Assembly: GCF_015218165.1 (NCBI RefSeq)
Contig: NZ_CP048659.1
Span: 2,480,001 to 2,544,000 of the forward strand
Reading direction: 5' to 3'
Source: Acinetobacter piscicola
GTDB taxonomy: Bacteria > Pseudomonadota > Gammaproteobacteria > Pseudomonadales > Moraxellaceae
Length of the DNA stretch: 64,000 bases
The notes beneath the pieces were generated by a model. That model was given only the letters and a program-made list of their open reading frames with translations. It searched no databases and was not told the origin of the DNA. The position numbers and the translations under genes were made by a program. Each line of letters begins with the position of its first letter. Position 1 is the stretch's first letter. Shown here piece after piece: positions 1-10,598 of the stretch.

Positions 1-15
1 TTGATCATTTTAATC

Positions 16-46
16 AAAAAAGCTGAATTTACATTCAGCTTTTTCC
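16..46. terminator. Rho-independent terminator after ppsR
   Basis: A-tract, stem AGCTGAA/TTCAGCT and T-tract. It is symmetric, so it can work in both directions. It lies 31 nt past the ppsR stop on the minus strand and could also end a gene entering from the left. Confidence 0.8.
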
Positions 47-76
47 ACCTAAAACAACCATAAAATTGTATTTTAT

Positions 77-913
77 TTAAACAATTCTACGTTTCAAACC
101 TGTCATCTGTAAAATACGCGTCGAGATTTCTTCGATTGACATTTCTGATACATTTAAGTATTTAATTCCTTCAGAAATGTAAATTCCTTCAACTGCACGT
201 AGTTCCATTTGACATTGTGAAAAACTTGCATAGCGACTATTTGCCTTACGTTCAGTACGAATTGCAACCAAACGTTCAGCATCAATCATCAATCCAAACA
301 ACTTATGTTTATGCTCTTTCAGCACTGCTGGCAAGCGATTATCATCCAAATCTTCTTCCGTAAGTGGATAATTTGCAACACGAATTCCAAATTGTAATGA
401 CAAATAAATTGAGGTTGGAGTTTTACCTGAACGGGATACACCGATCAAAATTAAATCTGCTTTATCATAGTGGCGAGTGCGGGCACCATCATCATTATCC
501 AAAGCAAAATGCACAGCATCAATACGCGCCTTATAGGACTCAGAATCAGTCACCGCATGGGTTTGTCCGACTAAAGTTGTAGGTTGTGTCCCCAAAACAT
601 CTGACAACTTACTAATAAGTCCTTCAAAAACATCAAGATTTACAGCATTTGCAGTATTAATAATATCTCGTACATAAGGGTCAACCAAAGTATCAAAAAC
701 TAAAGGTTGTTGACCGTCCTTTTCTGCGCGAATATTGATTTCCTCTACTACATTCATGGCTGCTTCTTCAGAGCTAATATATGGAATAATATGTATATCA
801 AACTTGACATGAGGAAATTGTGCTAACAATGAGTGCCCAAGGGTTTCAGCAGTAATCGCAGTACCATCAGAAATAAAAAAAACGCTACGCTTTATTTGGT
901 TACTTTCTGACAT
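77..913 (-). CDS. ppsR: PEP synthase regulatory protein (kinase/pyrophosphorylase)
   Basis: A DUF299/PSRP-family enzyme. In the known family it inactivates PEP synthase by ADP-dependent phosphorylation of a Thr and reactivates it by phosphate-dependent dephosphorylation. A P-loop GVSRSGKTPTS is visible in the middle of the protein, and the N-terminal FFISDGTAITAETLG segment is typical of the family. The longer frame reaches a TTG at 928, but an ATG at 913 follows GAGGAG (921-926) by 7 nt, so I start there (278 aa). It is divergent from ppsA, its expected target, with about 155 bp between them, which strongly supports the assignment. Confidence 0.95.
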   Translation of the reverse strand: MSESNQIKRSVFFISDGTAITAETLGHSLLAQFPHVKFDIHIIPYISSEEAAMNVVEEINIRAEKDGQQPLVFDTLVDPYVRDIINTANAVNLDVFEGLISKLSDVLGTQPTTLVGQTHAVTDSESYKARIDAVHFALDNDDGARTRHYDKADLILIGVSRSGKTPTSIYLSLQFGIRVANYPLTEEDLDDNRLPAVLKEHKHKLFGLMIDAERLVAIRTERKANSRYASFSQCQMELRAVEGIYISEGIKYLNVSEMSIEEISTRILQMTGLKRRIV

Positions 914-1016
914 TAAAAATCTCCTCAAACATTTGTCTTAGCGATGTATAATCTTTATAGTAATGCCCATCTTACATGACTATGACTTAGTTGAATCAAA
1001 AAGCTGAGTTTTTTGT

Positions 1017-1022
1017 TATAAT
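1017..1022 (+). promoter_or_regulatory. Extended -10 element of ppsA
   Basis: TATAAT preceded by TGT (a TGn extended -10), 46 nt before the ppsA start. No good -35 lies at 17 bp, which is acceptable for an extended -10 promoter. Confidence 0.55.
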
Positions 1023-1068
1023 TTCACGCCAAAATAGTGATTAATACTGCATAAGTGGAGTAACAACT

Positions 1069-3444
1069 TTGGAAGCACGCGTAATCGGTCTAGAAAAACT
1101 AGGGAAACACGACGTTGAGATCGTGGGTGGTAAAAACTCTTCACTTGGAGAAATGATCAGTCATTTAGCAAATGCTGGTGTATCCGTACCTGGTGGATTT
1201 GCAACAACTGCTGACGCTTATCGTGAATTCCTAGAGCAAAGCGGTCTTAATGCTAAAATTAATGCTGAACTTGCGACATTAAATGTTGACGATGTAAACG
1301 CACTTGCTGAAACAGGCGCAAAAATTCGTCAATGGATTGTAGATACTCCACTTACAGCGGGACTTGAACAAGAAGTCCGTGAAGCTTTCACTGCACTTTC
1401 AAATGGTAATCCAGACATTGCCGTTGCTGTACGTTCTTCTGCAACTGCCGAAGACTTGCCTGATGCTTCATTCGCAGGTCAACAAGAAACGTTCTTAAAC
1501 ATCCGTGGAATAGACAACGTTCTGATCGCGATTAAAGAAGTATTTGCATCACTTTATAATGACCGTGCGATTGCTTACCGTGTACACCAAAACTTTGCAC
1601 ATGACATTGTTGCATTATCTGCAGGTGTTCAGCGCATGGTACGTTCTGAAACAGGTGCTGCAGGTGTCATGTTTACACTGGATACAGAGTCTGGTTTCCG
1701 TGAAGCTGTATTTATCACAGCTTCTTATGGCTTGGGTGAAATGGTAGTACAAGGTGCAGTCAACCCTGACGAATTCTATATTTCTAAACCACTTCTACGT
1801 GCAGGTAAACATTCAGTAATCCGTCGTAACCTTGGCTCTAAACACCAAAAAATGATTTATGGTGAAGAAGGTGCTGCAGGTAAATCTGTTGTTGTGGTCG
1901 ACGTTGAAAAAGCTGAACGTCAACAATTTGCTTTAAATGATCTAGAACTTCAAGAATTGGCTAAACAAGCCCTCATTATTGAAGAGCATTATAAAGCGCC
2001 AATGGACATCGAATGGGCGAAAGACGGTGATGACGGTCAAATCTATATCGTTCAAGCCCGTCCTGAAACAGTAAAAAGCCGTGAAAATGTCGGCACAATG
2101 GAACGCTACCTACTTAAACAAAAAGGTACAGTGCTTTGTGAAGGTCGTTCAATCGGTCAACGTATCGGTTCTGGTAAAGTGCGTATTGTTACGTCTATTA
2201 AAGAAATGGACAAAGTACAACCAGGTGACGTTCTTGTATCTGACATGACTGACCCAGATTGGGAACCAGTGATGAAGCGTGCTGCTGCAATCGTAACGAA
2301 TCGTGGTGGTCGTACTTGTCACGCTGCAATTATTGCACGTGAATTAGGTGTTCCTGCGATTGTAGGCTGTGGTAACGCAACTGAAGTCCTCACTGATGGT
2401 CAAGAAGTGACTGTTTCTTGTGCCGAAGGTGATACTGGCTTTATCTATGAAGGTGCATTAGATTTTGAAATTCAACGTAACTCAATTGAGTCTATGCCTG
2501 CACTTCCATTTAAAGTAATGATGAACGTCGGTAACCCTGACCGTGCATTTGACTTTGCACAAATTCCAAACGCAGGTATTGGTCTAGCGCGTTTAGAATT
2601 CATCATCAACCGTATGATCGGTGTGCATCCTAAAGCGTTGTTGAACATTGACAGCTTACCTCGTGAAACTCGCGCTGCTGTTATGGCACGTACTGCGGGC
2701 TACTCTTCACCGATCGAATTTTATGTTGAAAAATTAGTTGAAGGTATTTCTACACTTGCTGCTGCATTTGCTGACAAACCTGTCATTGTTCGTATGTCAG
2801 ATTTTAAATCTAACGAATATGCGAACTTGATCGGCGGTAAATTGTACGAACCTGAAGAAGAAAACCCAATGTTAGGCTTCCGTGGTGCAAGCCGTTATGT
2901 ATCAGACAACTTCCGTGACTGTTTTGAGCTTGAATGCCGTGCGTTGAAAAAAGCACGTGACGAAATGGGCTTAACCAACATTCAAATCATGATTCCTTTC
3001 GTTCGTACAGTAAACGAAGCGAAACGTGTGATTGAATTATTGGCTGCAAATGGCTTAAAACGTGGTGAAAATGGTCTTAAAGTGATCATGATGTGTGAAT
3101 TACCAACCAATGCATTATTGGCTGAACAATTCCTTGAACACTTTGATGGTTTCTCAATCGGTTCTAATGACTTAACTCAGTTAACACTTGGTCTAGACCG
3201 TGACTCTGGTATCGTATCTCACTTGTTTGATGAGCGTGATGCTGCTGTGAAAGTATTACTTTCTATGGCAATCCACGCATGTCGTAAAGCAGGTAAATAT
3301 GTAGGGATCTGTGGTCAAGGTCCTTCCGATCACCCAGATCTTGCAAAATGGCTCATGGAACAAGGTATTGAATCAGTTTCATTGAACCCTGACTCAGTGC
3401 TCGACACTTGGTTCTTCCTTGCTGAAGAAAAATCTAAAGCTTAA
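1069..3444 (+). CDS. ppsA: Phosphoenolpyruvate synthase
   Basis: Converts pyruvate, ATP and water to PEP, AMP and phosphate, the first gluconeogenic step from pyruvate. It is 791 aa, the usual length. Domains in order: N-terminal ATP-binding domain ([16 protein letters not shown] near residue 20, [20 protein letters not shown] near 125), the phospho-histidine domain with GGRTCHAAI (catalytic His418), and the C-terminal PEP-binding barrel ending with [12 protein letters not shown], which carries the catalytic Cys. The start is TTG, supported by GTGGAG at 1055-1060 eight nt upstream and by alignment of the N-terminus with the family. Divergent from its regulator ppsR. Confidence 0.98.
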   Translation: MEARVIGLEKLGKHDVEIVGGKNSSLGEMISHLANAGVSVPGGFATTADAYREFLEQSGLNAKINAELATLNVDDVNALAETGAKIRQWIVDTPLTAGLEQEVREAFTALSNGNPDIAVAVRSSATAEDLPDASFAGQQETFLNIRGIDNVLIAIKEVFASLYNDRAIAYRVHQNFAHDIVALSAGVQRMVRSETGAAGVMFTLDTESGFREAVFITASYGLGEMVVQGAVNPDEFYISKPLLRAGKHSVIRRNLGSKHQKMIYGEEGAAGKSVVVVDVEKAERQQFALNDLELQELAKQALIIEEHYKAPMDIEWAKDGDDGQIYIVQARPETVKSRENVGTMERYLLKQKGTVLCEGRSIGQRIGSGKVRIVTSIKEMDKVQPGDVLVSDMTDPDWEPVMKRAAAIVTNRGGRTCHAAIIARELGVPAIVGCGNATEVLTDGQEVTVSCAEGDTGFIYEGALDFEIQRNSIESMPALPFKVMMNVGNPDRAFDFAQIPNAGIGLARLEFIINRMIGVHPKALLNIDSLPRETRAAVMARTAGYSSPIEFYVEKLVEGISTLAAAFADKPVIVRMSDFKSNEYANLIGGKLYEPEEENPMLGFRGASRYVSDNFRDCFELECRALKKARDEMGLTNIQIMIPFVRTVNEAKRVIELLAANGLKRGENGLKVIMMCELPTNALLAEQFLEHFDGFSIGSNDLTQLTLGLDRDSGIVSHLFDERDAAVKVLLSMAIHACRKAGKYVGICGQGPSDHPDLAKWLMEQGIESVSLNPDSVLDTWFFLAEEKSKA

Positions 3445-3456
3445 TTAAGCACCATC

Positions 3457-3484
3457 AAAAGACCCTCTCGTAGGGTCTTTTTTT
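3457..3484 (+). terminator. Rho-independent terminator of ppsA
   Basis: Stem AAAGACCCT/AGGGTCTTT with loop CTCGT and a run of T, 13 nt past the ppsA stop. Confidence 0.9.
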
Positions 3485-3685
3485 ATGTGTAAACATAAAT
3501 AATAAGTTCTAGTAAATTTTTTTATTTTTCATCGATATTTTAAATTTGATGTAAATTTAATTTTCATCAGGTGAAAAATCGAGTATACATAAGGGTTCAA
3601 AAAAGTAGATGGGTTAATTTAATGCTACGATATACCTATTTATCTACAATTTTTACGTTTTAGATTTTTTTGAGAATGACGCTTT

Positions 3686-4456
3686 ATGCAAATTTACTTG
3701 GCGAGAAATAATCAACAGGCTGGACCATATACACTAGAGCAAGTCAACCAGATGCTTGCCGACCAACAAATCTTACTTACCGATTTGGCTTGGCATCAAG
3801 GGATGACGGAATGGAAAGCTTTGGGTGAACTTACGCAAGGTAAACTTGTTTATGAACCTGTAGGTTATACGGCTCCTATTTCATTGAATAAAACTGAGCC
3901 TTTTTCAAATACGTCTACACCAACCCAATCTAGCAAAACACAGCAAAATGTTGAACTTGCACCATTGCATTCTCGTTTTTTTGCCAAAATTATTGACCTT
4001 TTACTTTGGTTACCCACATCAATTATTTTAGGCTTATTTTTAAACACCACCGAAATTCAAAAGCTTACTAGCTTGCAAGACCAAATGCTAAGCAAAGCAC
4101 AAAGCAATGATGTCAACCAAGTTTTGGAAATCCAATCGCAAATGCTTGCACTCTTCCCTGATCAAGCATGGATTGCAATGTTTGGTTATATTTTTATCAT
4201 GTTAGCAGTACAAGCTTATTTTCTTTCAAAATCCGGACAAAGCATTGGTAAAAAAGCATTAAAAATTAAAATTGTCGATGAAGAAAGCAATGAAAAGGTC
4301 AGCTTTTTACGCGTGTTCGTTTTACGTTCGATTTTGTTTATTGTGATTTATCGCTTTTTAGGTTTATTTGCGATTGTCGATTTGTTATTCGCATTCAGTA
4401 AAAAACGACAAACTTTACATGATAAGTTAGTTAAGACCAAAGTCATTAAGCAATAA
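3686..4456 (+). CDS. GYF_2/RDD domain membrane protein
   Basis: 256 aa. Residues 1-55 form a GYF_2 (DUF4339) domain, shown by IYLARNNQQAGPYTLEQV and a W..G..EW pattern. After a Ser/Thr/Gln-rich linker (about 65-95) comes an RDD domain with hydrophobic segments near 100-120, 165-185 and 215-240 and the GQSIGKKALKIKIVDEE segment typical of the family. RDD proteins are inner-membrane proteins of mixed or unknown role, some linked to ion exchange; GYF_2 domains are thought to mediate protein contacts. The gene stands alone between ppsA and cyo and has its own terminator. The substrate is not known. Confidence 0.85.
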   Translation: MQIYLARNNQQAGPYTLEQVNQMLADQQILLTDLAWHQGMTEWKALGELTQGKLVYEPVGYTAPISLNKTEPFSNTSTPTQSSKTQQNVELAPLHSRFFAKIIDLLLWLPTSIILGLFLNTTEIQKLTSLQDQMLSKAQSNDVNQVLEIQSQMLALFPDQAWIAMFGYIFIMLAVQAYFLSKSGQSIGKKALKIKIVDEESNEKVSFLRVFVLRSILFIVIYRFLGLFAIVDLLFAFSKKRQTLHDKLVKTKVIKQ

Positions 4457-4472
4457 TTTTTTAGTTTTTTTT

Positions 4473-4497
4473 AAGGGATGCAAATGCATCCTTTTTT
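4473..4497 (+). terminator. Rho-independent terminator of the RDD gene
   Basis: Stem GGATGC/GCATCC followed by six T, 17 nt past the stop codon. Confidence 0.8.
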
Positions 4498-4654
4498 AAT
4501 GCTATAGCTTTGATTTGAAAATACAAAATACTAGATAAACAAATAAATCCGAGTAAAAAAATTGGTTTTTGTTACAGTTATTTAAAGCCTTTTTACATAT
4601 AGCTAAGTTTGTTGATATGAGGCATAATGCCCTACAACGTCTGGGTGTCAGATC

Positions 4655-4696
4655 ATTGAGAATGTTTACTATTTGTAATTAATAGTCATTTTCAAT
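4655..4696. promoter_or_regulatory. Inverted repeat upstream of cyoA, possible operator
   Basis: ATTGAGAATG (4655-4664) and ACTATT (4668-4673) are mirrored by AATAGT (4681-4686) and CATTTTCAAT (4687-4696). Each arm resembles a degenerate Fur-type 7-1-7 site (TGAGAATG, TGAAAATG). It lies about 65 bp before the cyoA start in a 305-bp spacer that holds no gene. Operator function is inference. Confidence 0.4.
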
Positions 4697-4761
4697 CATG
4701 CGACACTTTAATCGCTATCCCATATTTAATAGGGAATGGGACTCTTCACCGAGGTTGTAAA

Positions 4762-5814
4762 ATGAGACAAACGATTTTAGCTGTATTGTCTTTATCTACG
4801 ATTGCCGCACTTTTAACAGGGTGTGGTGGTGATATGGTACTTCTAAACTCTAAAGGTCCAGTTGCTGAAGGTCAAAGTAACCTGATGATGACTGCGATCT
4901 ATTTAATGCTATTGGTTGTAATTCCTTCGATCATTATGGCATTGTGGTTTGGTTGGAAATATCGCGCATCGAATAAAGACGCAGACTATAAACCTACATG
5001 GGCACATTCAACTGCAATTGAGATTGTAGTATGGGGTGTTCCTGTAATTATTATTGGTATTCTTGCGTATTTAACATGGTGGGGTTCACATAAATATGAC
5101 CCATACCGTCCGCTCGAATCTGACAAAGCGCCTGTAACTATTCAAGTTATTGCTGAACAGTTTAAATGGATCTTTATCTATCCTGAACAACAAATTGCAA
5201 CTGTTAACGAAATTCGTTTCCCTGAAAAAACGCCAGTTAACTTTAGAATTACCTCTAACTTTACAATGAACTCTTTCTTCATTCCTAAGTTAGCAGGTCA
5301 AATTTATGCAATGGCAGGTATGCAAACTCAGTTACACGTATTAGCTGATGAAACTGGCGTATATCGTGGTTTCTCTTCTAACTATAGTGGTTATGGTTTC
5401 ACACAAATGCGCTTCTTGGCTCATTCTGTTACTGAACCAGAATTCAACAGCTGGGTAGAAGCAGTTAAAACAGGTCAAGGAACTTCAATTAATCCTGAAG
5501 CTCAACAAAAAACTGTTTTAGATGCAGCAGAGTTTGCAGCGCTTAAAGATGGTGACCGTTCAAAACATCAGATTGAGAACATGGTCAAAAATGCGCATAC
5601 TCCAGAAGAAAAAGCACTTGCAGAAGAAGCTGAACGTAAAGGTCCATTCCCTACTAAGCCGTATCCTGTAACTTACTATTCTTCAGTTGAGCCTAATTTG
5701 TTCGAAAGCATTATCAATAAATACATGAGCAACTACCACGGTGCAGATCATTCTGCGCAAGCGGGCGCTGAACATGTTAATGCTGAACATGCAACTGCTT
5801 CAGTAGAGGAATAA
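4762..5814 (+). CDS. cyoA: Cytochrome bo3 ubiquinol oxidase subunit II
   Basis: Subunit II of the proton-pumping quinol oxidase. It has a lipoprotein signal with lipobox LLTGC (Cys21), two transmembrane segments (about 42-64 and 88-110), then a periplasmic cupredoxin domain with QFKWIFIYPEQ. As in quinol oxidases, the CuA ligand cluster of cytochrome c oxidases is absent. At 350 aa it is slightly longer than the E. coli protein, with an Ala/His/Glu-rich C-terminal tail (about 325-350). GAGG precedes the ATG. First gene of cyoABCDE, with 3 bp to cyoB. Confidence 0.97.
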   Translation: MRQTILAVLSLSTIAALLTGCGGDMVLLNSKGPVAEGQSNLMMTAIYLMLLVVIPSIIMALWFGWKYRASNKDADYKPTWAHSTAIEIVVWGVPVIIIGILAYLTWWGSHKYDPYRPLESDKAPVTIQVIAEQFKWIFIYPEQQIATVNEIRFPEKTPVNFRITSNFTMNSFFIPKLAGQIYAMAGMQTQLHVLADETGVYRGFSSNYSGYGFTQMRFLAHSVTEPEFNSWVEAVKTGQGTSINPEAQQKTVLDAAEFAALKDGDRSKHQIENMVKNAHTPEEKALAEEAERKGPFPTKPYPVTYYSSVEPNLFESIINKYMSNYHGADHSAQAGAEHVNAEHATASVEE

Positions 5815-5817
5815 GAC

Positions 5818-7812
5818 ATGTCTGTATTATTCGGTAAACTCAACTGGGACTCGATCCCTTATCAAGAGCCTATCGTACTGGTGACCATGATCATCATGGC
5901 AATCGGTGCTGCTGCGCTTCTTGGTGGTATCACCTATTTTAAAAAATGGGGCTACTTGTGGAATACTTGGTTCACTTCTGTAGACCATAAAAAAATTGGT
6001 ATCATGTATATTATCGTATCTGTTGTCATGCTTGTGCGTGGTTTCGCGGATGCGATCATGATGCGTCTTCAACTGTTCCTTGCAAAAGGTGGCGGTGAAG
6101 GTTACTTACATCCTGACCATTACGACCAGATCTTTACCGCGCATGGCGTGATCATGATCTTCTTCGTAGCAATGGGTCTTGTTGTTGGTATGATGAACAT
6201 CACTGTACCTTTACAAATTGGTGCACGTGACGTTGCATTCCCATTATTGAACTCTTTAAGCTTCTGGTTATTTGCTGGTGCTGCGGGTCTGATGATGGCA
6301 TCACTTGTATTGGGTGAATTTGCTGCAACAGGTTGGATGGCTTATCCTCCTCTTTCAGGTATTCAATATTCTCCTGGTGTTGGGGTTGACTACTATATCT
6401 GGGCACTTCAGGTTTCAGGTTTAGGTACGCTTTTAACAGGTGTTAACTTCTTTGTTACCATCATCAAAATGCGTGCACCTGGCATGGGTCTTATGGATAT
6501 GCCGATCTTTACTTGGACTGCACTTTGTACAGCAGTATTGATCATTGCATCTTTCCCTGTGTTAACTGCAACAATTGCAATGTTAACGCTTGACCGTTAC
6601 TTCGATTTCCATTTCTTCACCAATGAGCTTGGCGGTAGCCCAATGCTATATGTGAACTTGATTTGGACTTGGGGTCATCCAGAAGTATATATTCTGATCT
6701 TACCTGCTTTTGGTATTTACTCAGAAATCGTTTCAACATTCTCTCGCAAAACATTGTTTGGTTACAAATCAATGGTATATGCGACTATCGCGATCACAGT
6801 TCTTGCGTTCGTGGTATGGTTACACCACTTCTTTACGATGGGTGCTGGTGCCAACGTTAACGCGTTCTTCGGTATCATGACCATGATTATTGCGATCCCT
6901 ACAGGTGTGAAAATCTTCTCTTGGTTATTCACCATGTATAAAGGTCGTATTACATTTACATCACCAATGTACTGGACACTTGGCTTCCTTGTGACTTTCG
7001 GTATCGGTGGTTTAACTGGTGTATTAATGGCTGTTCCACCAGCTGACTTCTTAGTACACAACTCATTATTCTTGATTGCTCACTTCCATAACGTAATTAT
7101 TGGTGGTGTGGTATTCGGTATGTTCGCAGGGATCACTTTCTACTGGCCAAAAATGTTTGGTTGGAAGTTAAATGAAACTTGGGGCAAAGCTTCTTTCTGG
7201 TTCTGGTTCTTCGGTTTCTATTTTGCATTCATGCCACTTTATATCCTTGGTTTCATGGGTATGACTCGTCGTCTGAATACATATGACAACCCTGAATGGG
7301 ATCCATACCTTGCAATTGCATTCTTTGGTTCTATCCTTGTTGCAATTGGTATCTTCTGCTTCGTTATGCAAATTGTTGTGGGCTTCTTACAACGCGAAAA
7401 CAACATGGACCACACAGGTGACCCATGGGATGGTCGTGTTCTTGAATGGTCTACTTCATCACCTGCGCCATTCTATAACTTTGCGCAACTTCCTAAGATC
7501 AATGGTATTGATACTTTCTGGAATGACAAAGAAAATGGTGTAGCATATGCACGTCCTACGAAATATGAAGATATTCATATGCCAACTGACCGAGCTGCTG
7601 GCTTTGTGATAGCAATGTTCATCACAGTAATGGGCTTAGCTTTGGTATGGCACATCTGGTGGCTTGTTATTGCAACTTTCTTAGGTGCCGTAATCAGTTT
7701 CATCGTAAGTTCATTTACGAAAAAAGTGGATTACTATGTACCTGCTGCTGAAGTAGAACGTATCGAAAATGAACGTTATGCTTTACTTGAAAAACACTTG
7801 AAGAAGGACTAA
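5818..7812 (+). CDS. cyoB: Cytochrome bo3 ubiquinol oxidase subunit I
   Basis: Catalytic haem-copper subunit that reduces O2 to water and pumps protons. It is 664 aa with about 15 membrane segments. Visible ligands and motifs are [11 protein letters not shown] (low-spin haem His), [15 protein letters not shown] (CuB His with the cross-linked Tyr), [11 protein letters not shown] (two CuB His) and [11 protein letters not shown] (haem o3 and haem b His). The start ATG follows GAGGAATAAGAC. Translationally close to cyoA and cyoC. Confidence 0.98.
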   Translation: MSVLFGKLNWDSIPYQEPIVLVTMIIMAIGAAALLGGITYFKKWGYLWNTWFTSVDHKKIGIMYIIVSVVMLVRGFADAIMMRLQLFLAKGGGEGYLHPDHYDQIFTAHGVIMIFFVAMGLVVGMMNITVPLQIGARDVAFPLLNSLSFWLFAGAAGLMMASLVLGEFAATGWMAYPPLSGIQYSPGVGVDYYIWALQVSGLGTLLTGVNFFVTIIKMRAPGMGLMDMPIFTWTALCTAVLIIASFPVLTATIAMLTLDRYFDFHFFTNELGGSPMLYVNLIWTWGHPEVYILILPAFGIYSEIVSTFSRKTLFGYKSMVYATIAITVLAFVVWLHHFFTMGAGANVNAFFGIMTMIIAIPTGVKIFSWLFTMYKGRITFTSPMYWTLGFLVTFGIGGLTGVLMAVPPADFLVHNSLFLIAHFHNVIIGGVVFGMFAGITFYWPKMFGWKLNETWGKASFWFWFFGFYFAFMPLYILGFMGMTRRLNTYDNPEWDPYLAIAFFGSILVAIGIFCFVMQIVVGFLQRENNMDHTGDPWDGRVLEWSTSSPAPFYNFAQLPKINGIDTFWNDKENGVAYARPTKYEDIHMPTDRAAGFVIAMFITVMGLALVWHIWWLVIATFLGAVISFIVSSFTKKVDYYVPAAEVERIENERYALLEKHLKKD

Positions 7813-7816
7813 GACG

Positions 7817-8437
7817 ATGGCTGAAGTACTTCATCACGATAACCATGGACATGATGAACATCATCACCACGATGATACCGACATCACTGTCTTTGGTTTT
7901 TGGACCTACTTGATGAGTGACTTGATTTTATTCGGTACACTCTTCATCGCGTTCGCTGTATTAAGCAGTCATATTCCACCTGGAACACCAAGTCCAAAAG
8001 ATTTATTTGGTGAGTCTTTAGGTTTCGTTTTAACTGAAACTTTTGCTCTCTTGATCTCTTCTGTGACTTTTGGTTTTGCAGTACTTGCTTCATACAAGAA
8101 AAATGTAGGTCAAGTTTTAACTTGGCTAGCAATTACTTGGGTATTTGGTGCATCTTTTATCGGTATGGAACTTTATGAGTTTAATCATTTAGTTCATGCT
8201 GGTCATGGTCCAAGCACGAGTGCGTTCTTATCTGCGTTCTTTACTCTAGTGGGTACGCATGGTATTCACGTGACTTCTGGTTTGGTATGGATGCTCGTGT
8301 TAATGATTCAAATCAAGAAAAATGGTTTGACTCTACCAAATACACGTCGTCTTGCTTGCTTAAGCTTGTTCTGGCACTTCCTTGACATCGTTTGGATCTG
8401 TGTATTCAGCGTCGTTTACTTAATGGGAGTTATCTAA
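7817..8437 (+). CDS. cyoC: Cytochrome bo3 ubiquinol oxidase subunit III
   Basis: 206 aa with five predicted membrane helices and the COX III-type segment [20 protein letters not shown]. It is a structural subunit around subunit I. The N-terminus is very His-rich ([15 protein letters not shown]), as in many relatives. The start is 4 bp after the cyoB stop, and the stop codon overlaps the cyoD start as TAATG. Confidence 0.97.
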   Translation: MAEVLHHDNHGHDEHHHHDDTDITVFGFWTYLMSDLILFGTLFIAFAVLSSHIPPGTPSPKDLFGESLGFVLTETFALLISSVTFGFAVLASYKKNVGQVLTWLAITWVFGASFIGMELYEFNHLVHAGHGPSTSAFLSAFFTLVGTHGIHVTSGLVWMLVLMIQIKKNGLTLPNTRRLACLSLFWHFLDIVWICVFSVVYLMGVI

Positions 8438-8766
8438 TGAGTCACGATCATAATTCTGCAGGTGCTTCACATGGTAATGTGAAACAATATACGATTGGTT
8501 TTATTGTTTCTGTATTACTGACCATTGTTCCATTCTATATGGCAATGCATCCAGCTGACTTCGGTCGTGGTGCAATTGTAGCGACCATTGCGATTACAGC
8601 TGTAGCACAGGTTCTTGTTCAATTAGTCTTCTTCTTGCACATGAACTCTTCATCAGAACAACGTTGGAACGTAATTGCATTCATTTACACAATCTTGTGT
8701 ATCGCAGTTCTTCTGATTGGTTCTGTATGGATCATGAACTACTTACATTCAAACATGATGCTCTAG
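8437..8766 (+). CDS. cyoD: Cytochrome bo3 ubiquinol oxidase subunit IV
   Basis: 109 aa with three membrane helices (about 20-38, 48-68 and 82-102). The small subunit IV helps assemble the CuB site in subunit I. The start is the ATG overlapping the cyoC stop by 1 bp with GGGAG at 8425-8429. A longer frame starting at 8392 lies inside cyoC and is not used. Confidence 0.95.
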   Translation: MSHDHNSAGASHGNVKQYTIGFIVSVLLTIVPFYMAMHPADFGRGAIVATIAITAVAQVLVQLVFFLHMNSSSEQRWNVIAFIYTILCIAVLLIGSVWIMNYLHSNMML

Positions 8767-8772
8767 GGTGTC

Positions 8773-9651
8773 ATGTTGAAGAAGTATTTATTCCTGACTA
8801 AGCCAGGAATTCTCTTCGGTAACTTCGTTACCACTTTGGGCGGCTTTTTCTTAGCCGCTCAAGGTTCTGTAGATTTCCTCTTACTTCTCATTACATTACT
8901 CGGTACAACACTGGTGGTTGCATCAGGTTGTGTAGTGAATAATGTCATTGACCAAGACATTGACCAAAAAATGCAACGCACGATGAACCGTGCTTTAGTC
9001 AAAAAAACCATTAGCCCACAAATTGCTTTAATCTTTTCAGCAGTTTTAGGTCTTTTAGGCTTTGGCTTGTTGTGGTTTTTTGTCAACGCCTACGCATTTG
9101 GCTTTGCGGTATTGGGCTTTGTCGTTTATGTGATTTTTTATAGTCTTTGGACAAAACGTACAACCATTCACCAAACTGTGATTGGCAGTATTTCTGGTGC
9201 AAGTCCTCCTGTAATCGGTTATACCGCTGTTTCAAATGAATTTGATGTTGCTGCGCTATTGGTTTTCTTAGCTTACGCGCTTTGGCAAATGCCACATTCA
9301 TGGGGAATTGCAGTTTACCGTTTTGATGACTATAAAAATGCGGGTGTTCCCATCCTTCCTGTGGCACGTTCAATTTATCGCACTAAAGTTGAAAGTTTGA
9401 TTTATGTGATTTTGTTTGCTGCGGTGTTGAATGGTTTATATTGTTTTGGCTATACCAATATTTTCTTCTTGATTATCTTTAATGCGATGTCTGCATATTG
9501 GGTCTATCTGTCGATTATTGGCTTCAAAGCTGAAAATGACCAAGTTTGGGCAAAACGTTATTTCTTATATTCAGTAATTCTGATTACGGCTTTAAGTTTT
9601 AGCTTTAGTTTTACTTACACCTCCCCTGCACCACATTTACCCCTGTTTTAA
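8773..9651 (+). CDS. cyoE: Protoheme IX farnesyltransferase (haem O synthase)
   Basis: Attaches the farnesyl group of FPP to haem B to make haem O for the bo3 oxidase. A UbiA-family polyprenyltransferase of 292 aa with about nine membrane helices. The first Asp-rich motif is NNVIDQDIDQKMQRTMNR (about residues 56-73), and a second polar loop is YRFDDYKNAGVPILPV. Last gene of the cyo operon, 6 bp after cyoD and followed by a terminator. Confidence 0.97.
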   Translation: MLKKYLFLTKPGILFGNFVTTLGGFFLAAQGSVDFLLLLITLLGTTLVVASGCVVNNVIDQDIDQKMQRTMNRALVKKTISPQIALIFSAVLGLLGFGLLWFFVNAYAFGFAVLGFVVYVIFYSLWTKRTTIHQTVIGSISGASPPVIGYTAVSNEFDVAALLVFLAYALWQMPHSWGIAVYRFDDYKNAGVPILPVARSIYRTKVESLIYVILFAAVLNGLYCFGYTNIFFLIIFNAMSAYWVYLSIIGFKAENDQVWAKRYFLYSVILITALSFSFSFTYTSPAPHLPLF

Positions 9652-9678
9652 AAAGATAGAGGTCACTCTATCTTTTTT
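9650..9678 (+). terminator. Rho-independent terminator of the cyo operon
   Basis: Stem AAAAGATAGAG/CTCTATCTTTT with a short GTCA loop and a T-run, directly at the cyoE stop. Confidence 0.9.
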
Positions 9679-9840
9679 ATCAATGTAATCTCTTACCAAA
9701 AGAAACTCAGCCTTTCTTTTTTATCAATTCAAATACATCAATAAATCACACTTGAAAATAACTTCCAAAGCCCCCCTAAGTCTTTTAGTTTATATAAACA
9801 CTGGAAAATAAAATATCAATAAAATGAGAGGATCAATCCA

Positions 9841-10443
9841 ATGTCACAAAACCAGATCAAAGTCATTGCTTTCGATGTTTTTGGCACACTCGCTAGAATA
9901 AAACAGAAAATATCCCCTTATAAAAAATTCATTCAATGGTTACACAGGCAAGGACATACATCACAAATAAGCGATGCTGTCACCGTCATGTCTATAAATG
10001 GTGATTTTCAAGACATTGCGACACATTTAGGTTATCAAATTCCACCAGCATTTTTAGATGAACTCAATACTGAACTTCAGACAGAATTAGCGCAAATTGA
10101 ACTTTTTGCAGATACCCTTCCCACCTTAAACCAGCTAAAAGAAAATGGTTATAAAATCGTGCTGTGTTCCAATTCAGCAACTCCTTATGGGATTCACATT
10201 CGTTCATTGATTACAGAGATTGACATATATGCATGGAGTTATGAAGTCCATGCTTGCAAACCAGATCCTAATATTTATCAATTTATTGTAGATCAACTCC
10301 ATTGCACAGCCAAAGAGGTCTTATTTGTTGGTGATACACCACTGGCGGATATTCAAGGTCCAACAGCCTTTGGGATGTCTGCCAAATTAATTGACCGTAA
10401 AAATGGTCAAACGTTACATGATGTTTTAAACGACTATTTATAA
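9841..10443 (+). CDS. HAD-superfamily hydrolase (haloacid dehalogenase-like)
   Basis: 200 aa. The HAD motifs are complete: motif I FDVFGTLA (nucleophile Asp, with Phe at the second position as in haloacid dehalogenase-type members), motif II CSNSA, motif III Lys in ACKPDPNIY and motif IV GDTPLAD. The cap between about 20 and 95 is helical and short. AGAGGA lies 9 nt before the ATG. The substrate cannot be read from sequence. It stands alone between cyoE and rpsF, with no clear terminator of its own. Confidence 0.85.
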   Translation: MSQNQIKVIAFDVFGTLARIKQKISPYKKFIQWLHRQGHTSQISDAVTVMSINGDFQDIATHLGYQIPPAFLDELNTELQTELAQIELFADTLPTLNQLKENGYKIVLCSNSATPYGIHIRSLITEIDIYAWSYEVHACKPDPNIYQFIVDQLHCTAKEVLFVGDTPLADIQGPTAFGMSAKLIDRKNGQTLHDVLNDYL

Positions 10444-10517
10444 AACCTAAGGAAAAGACATTAACTTATATTTTCTCCACTTCAATACGATGTATTGATA
10501 AATATTTCACGATTTAT

Positions 10518-10546
10518 TTGTATTTAATAGCAAACTTTCCTATAAT
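10518..10546 (+). promoter_or_regulatory. Promoter of the rpsF operon
   Basis: TATAAT at 10541-10546 with TTGTAT at 10518-10523 and 17-bp spacing. Transcription would start about 50 nt before the S6:S18-type leader structure. Confidence 0.65.
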
Positions 10547-10598
10547 GAGCCCTCGCAAATTTTGCGACACAACCTGTCTGTTTACAGTTCAGTTGTGA

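Noticed and set aside
6762..7061. 99-codon minus-strand frame inside cyoB
   Set aside because: Antisense shadow of a strongly conserved gene with no ribosome-binding site.
9083..9373. 96-codon minus-strand frame inside cyoE
   Set aside because: Antisense shadow; Gln/His/Arg-rich composition typical of the opposite strand of a membrane protein gene.
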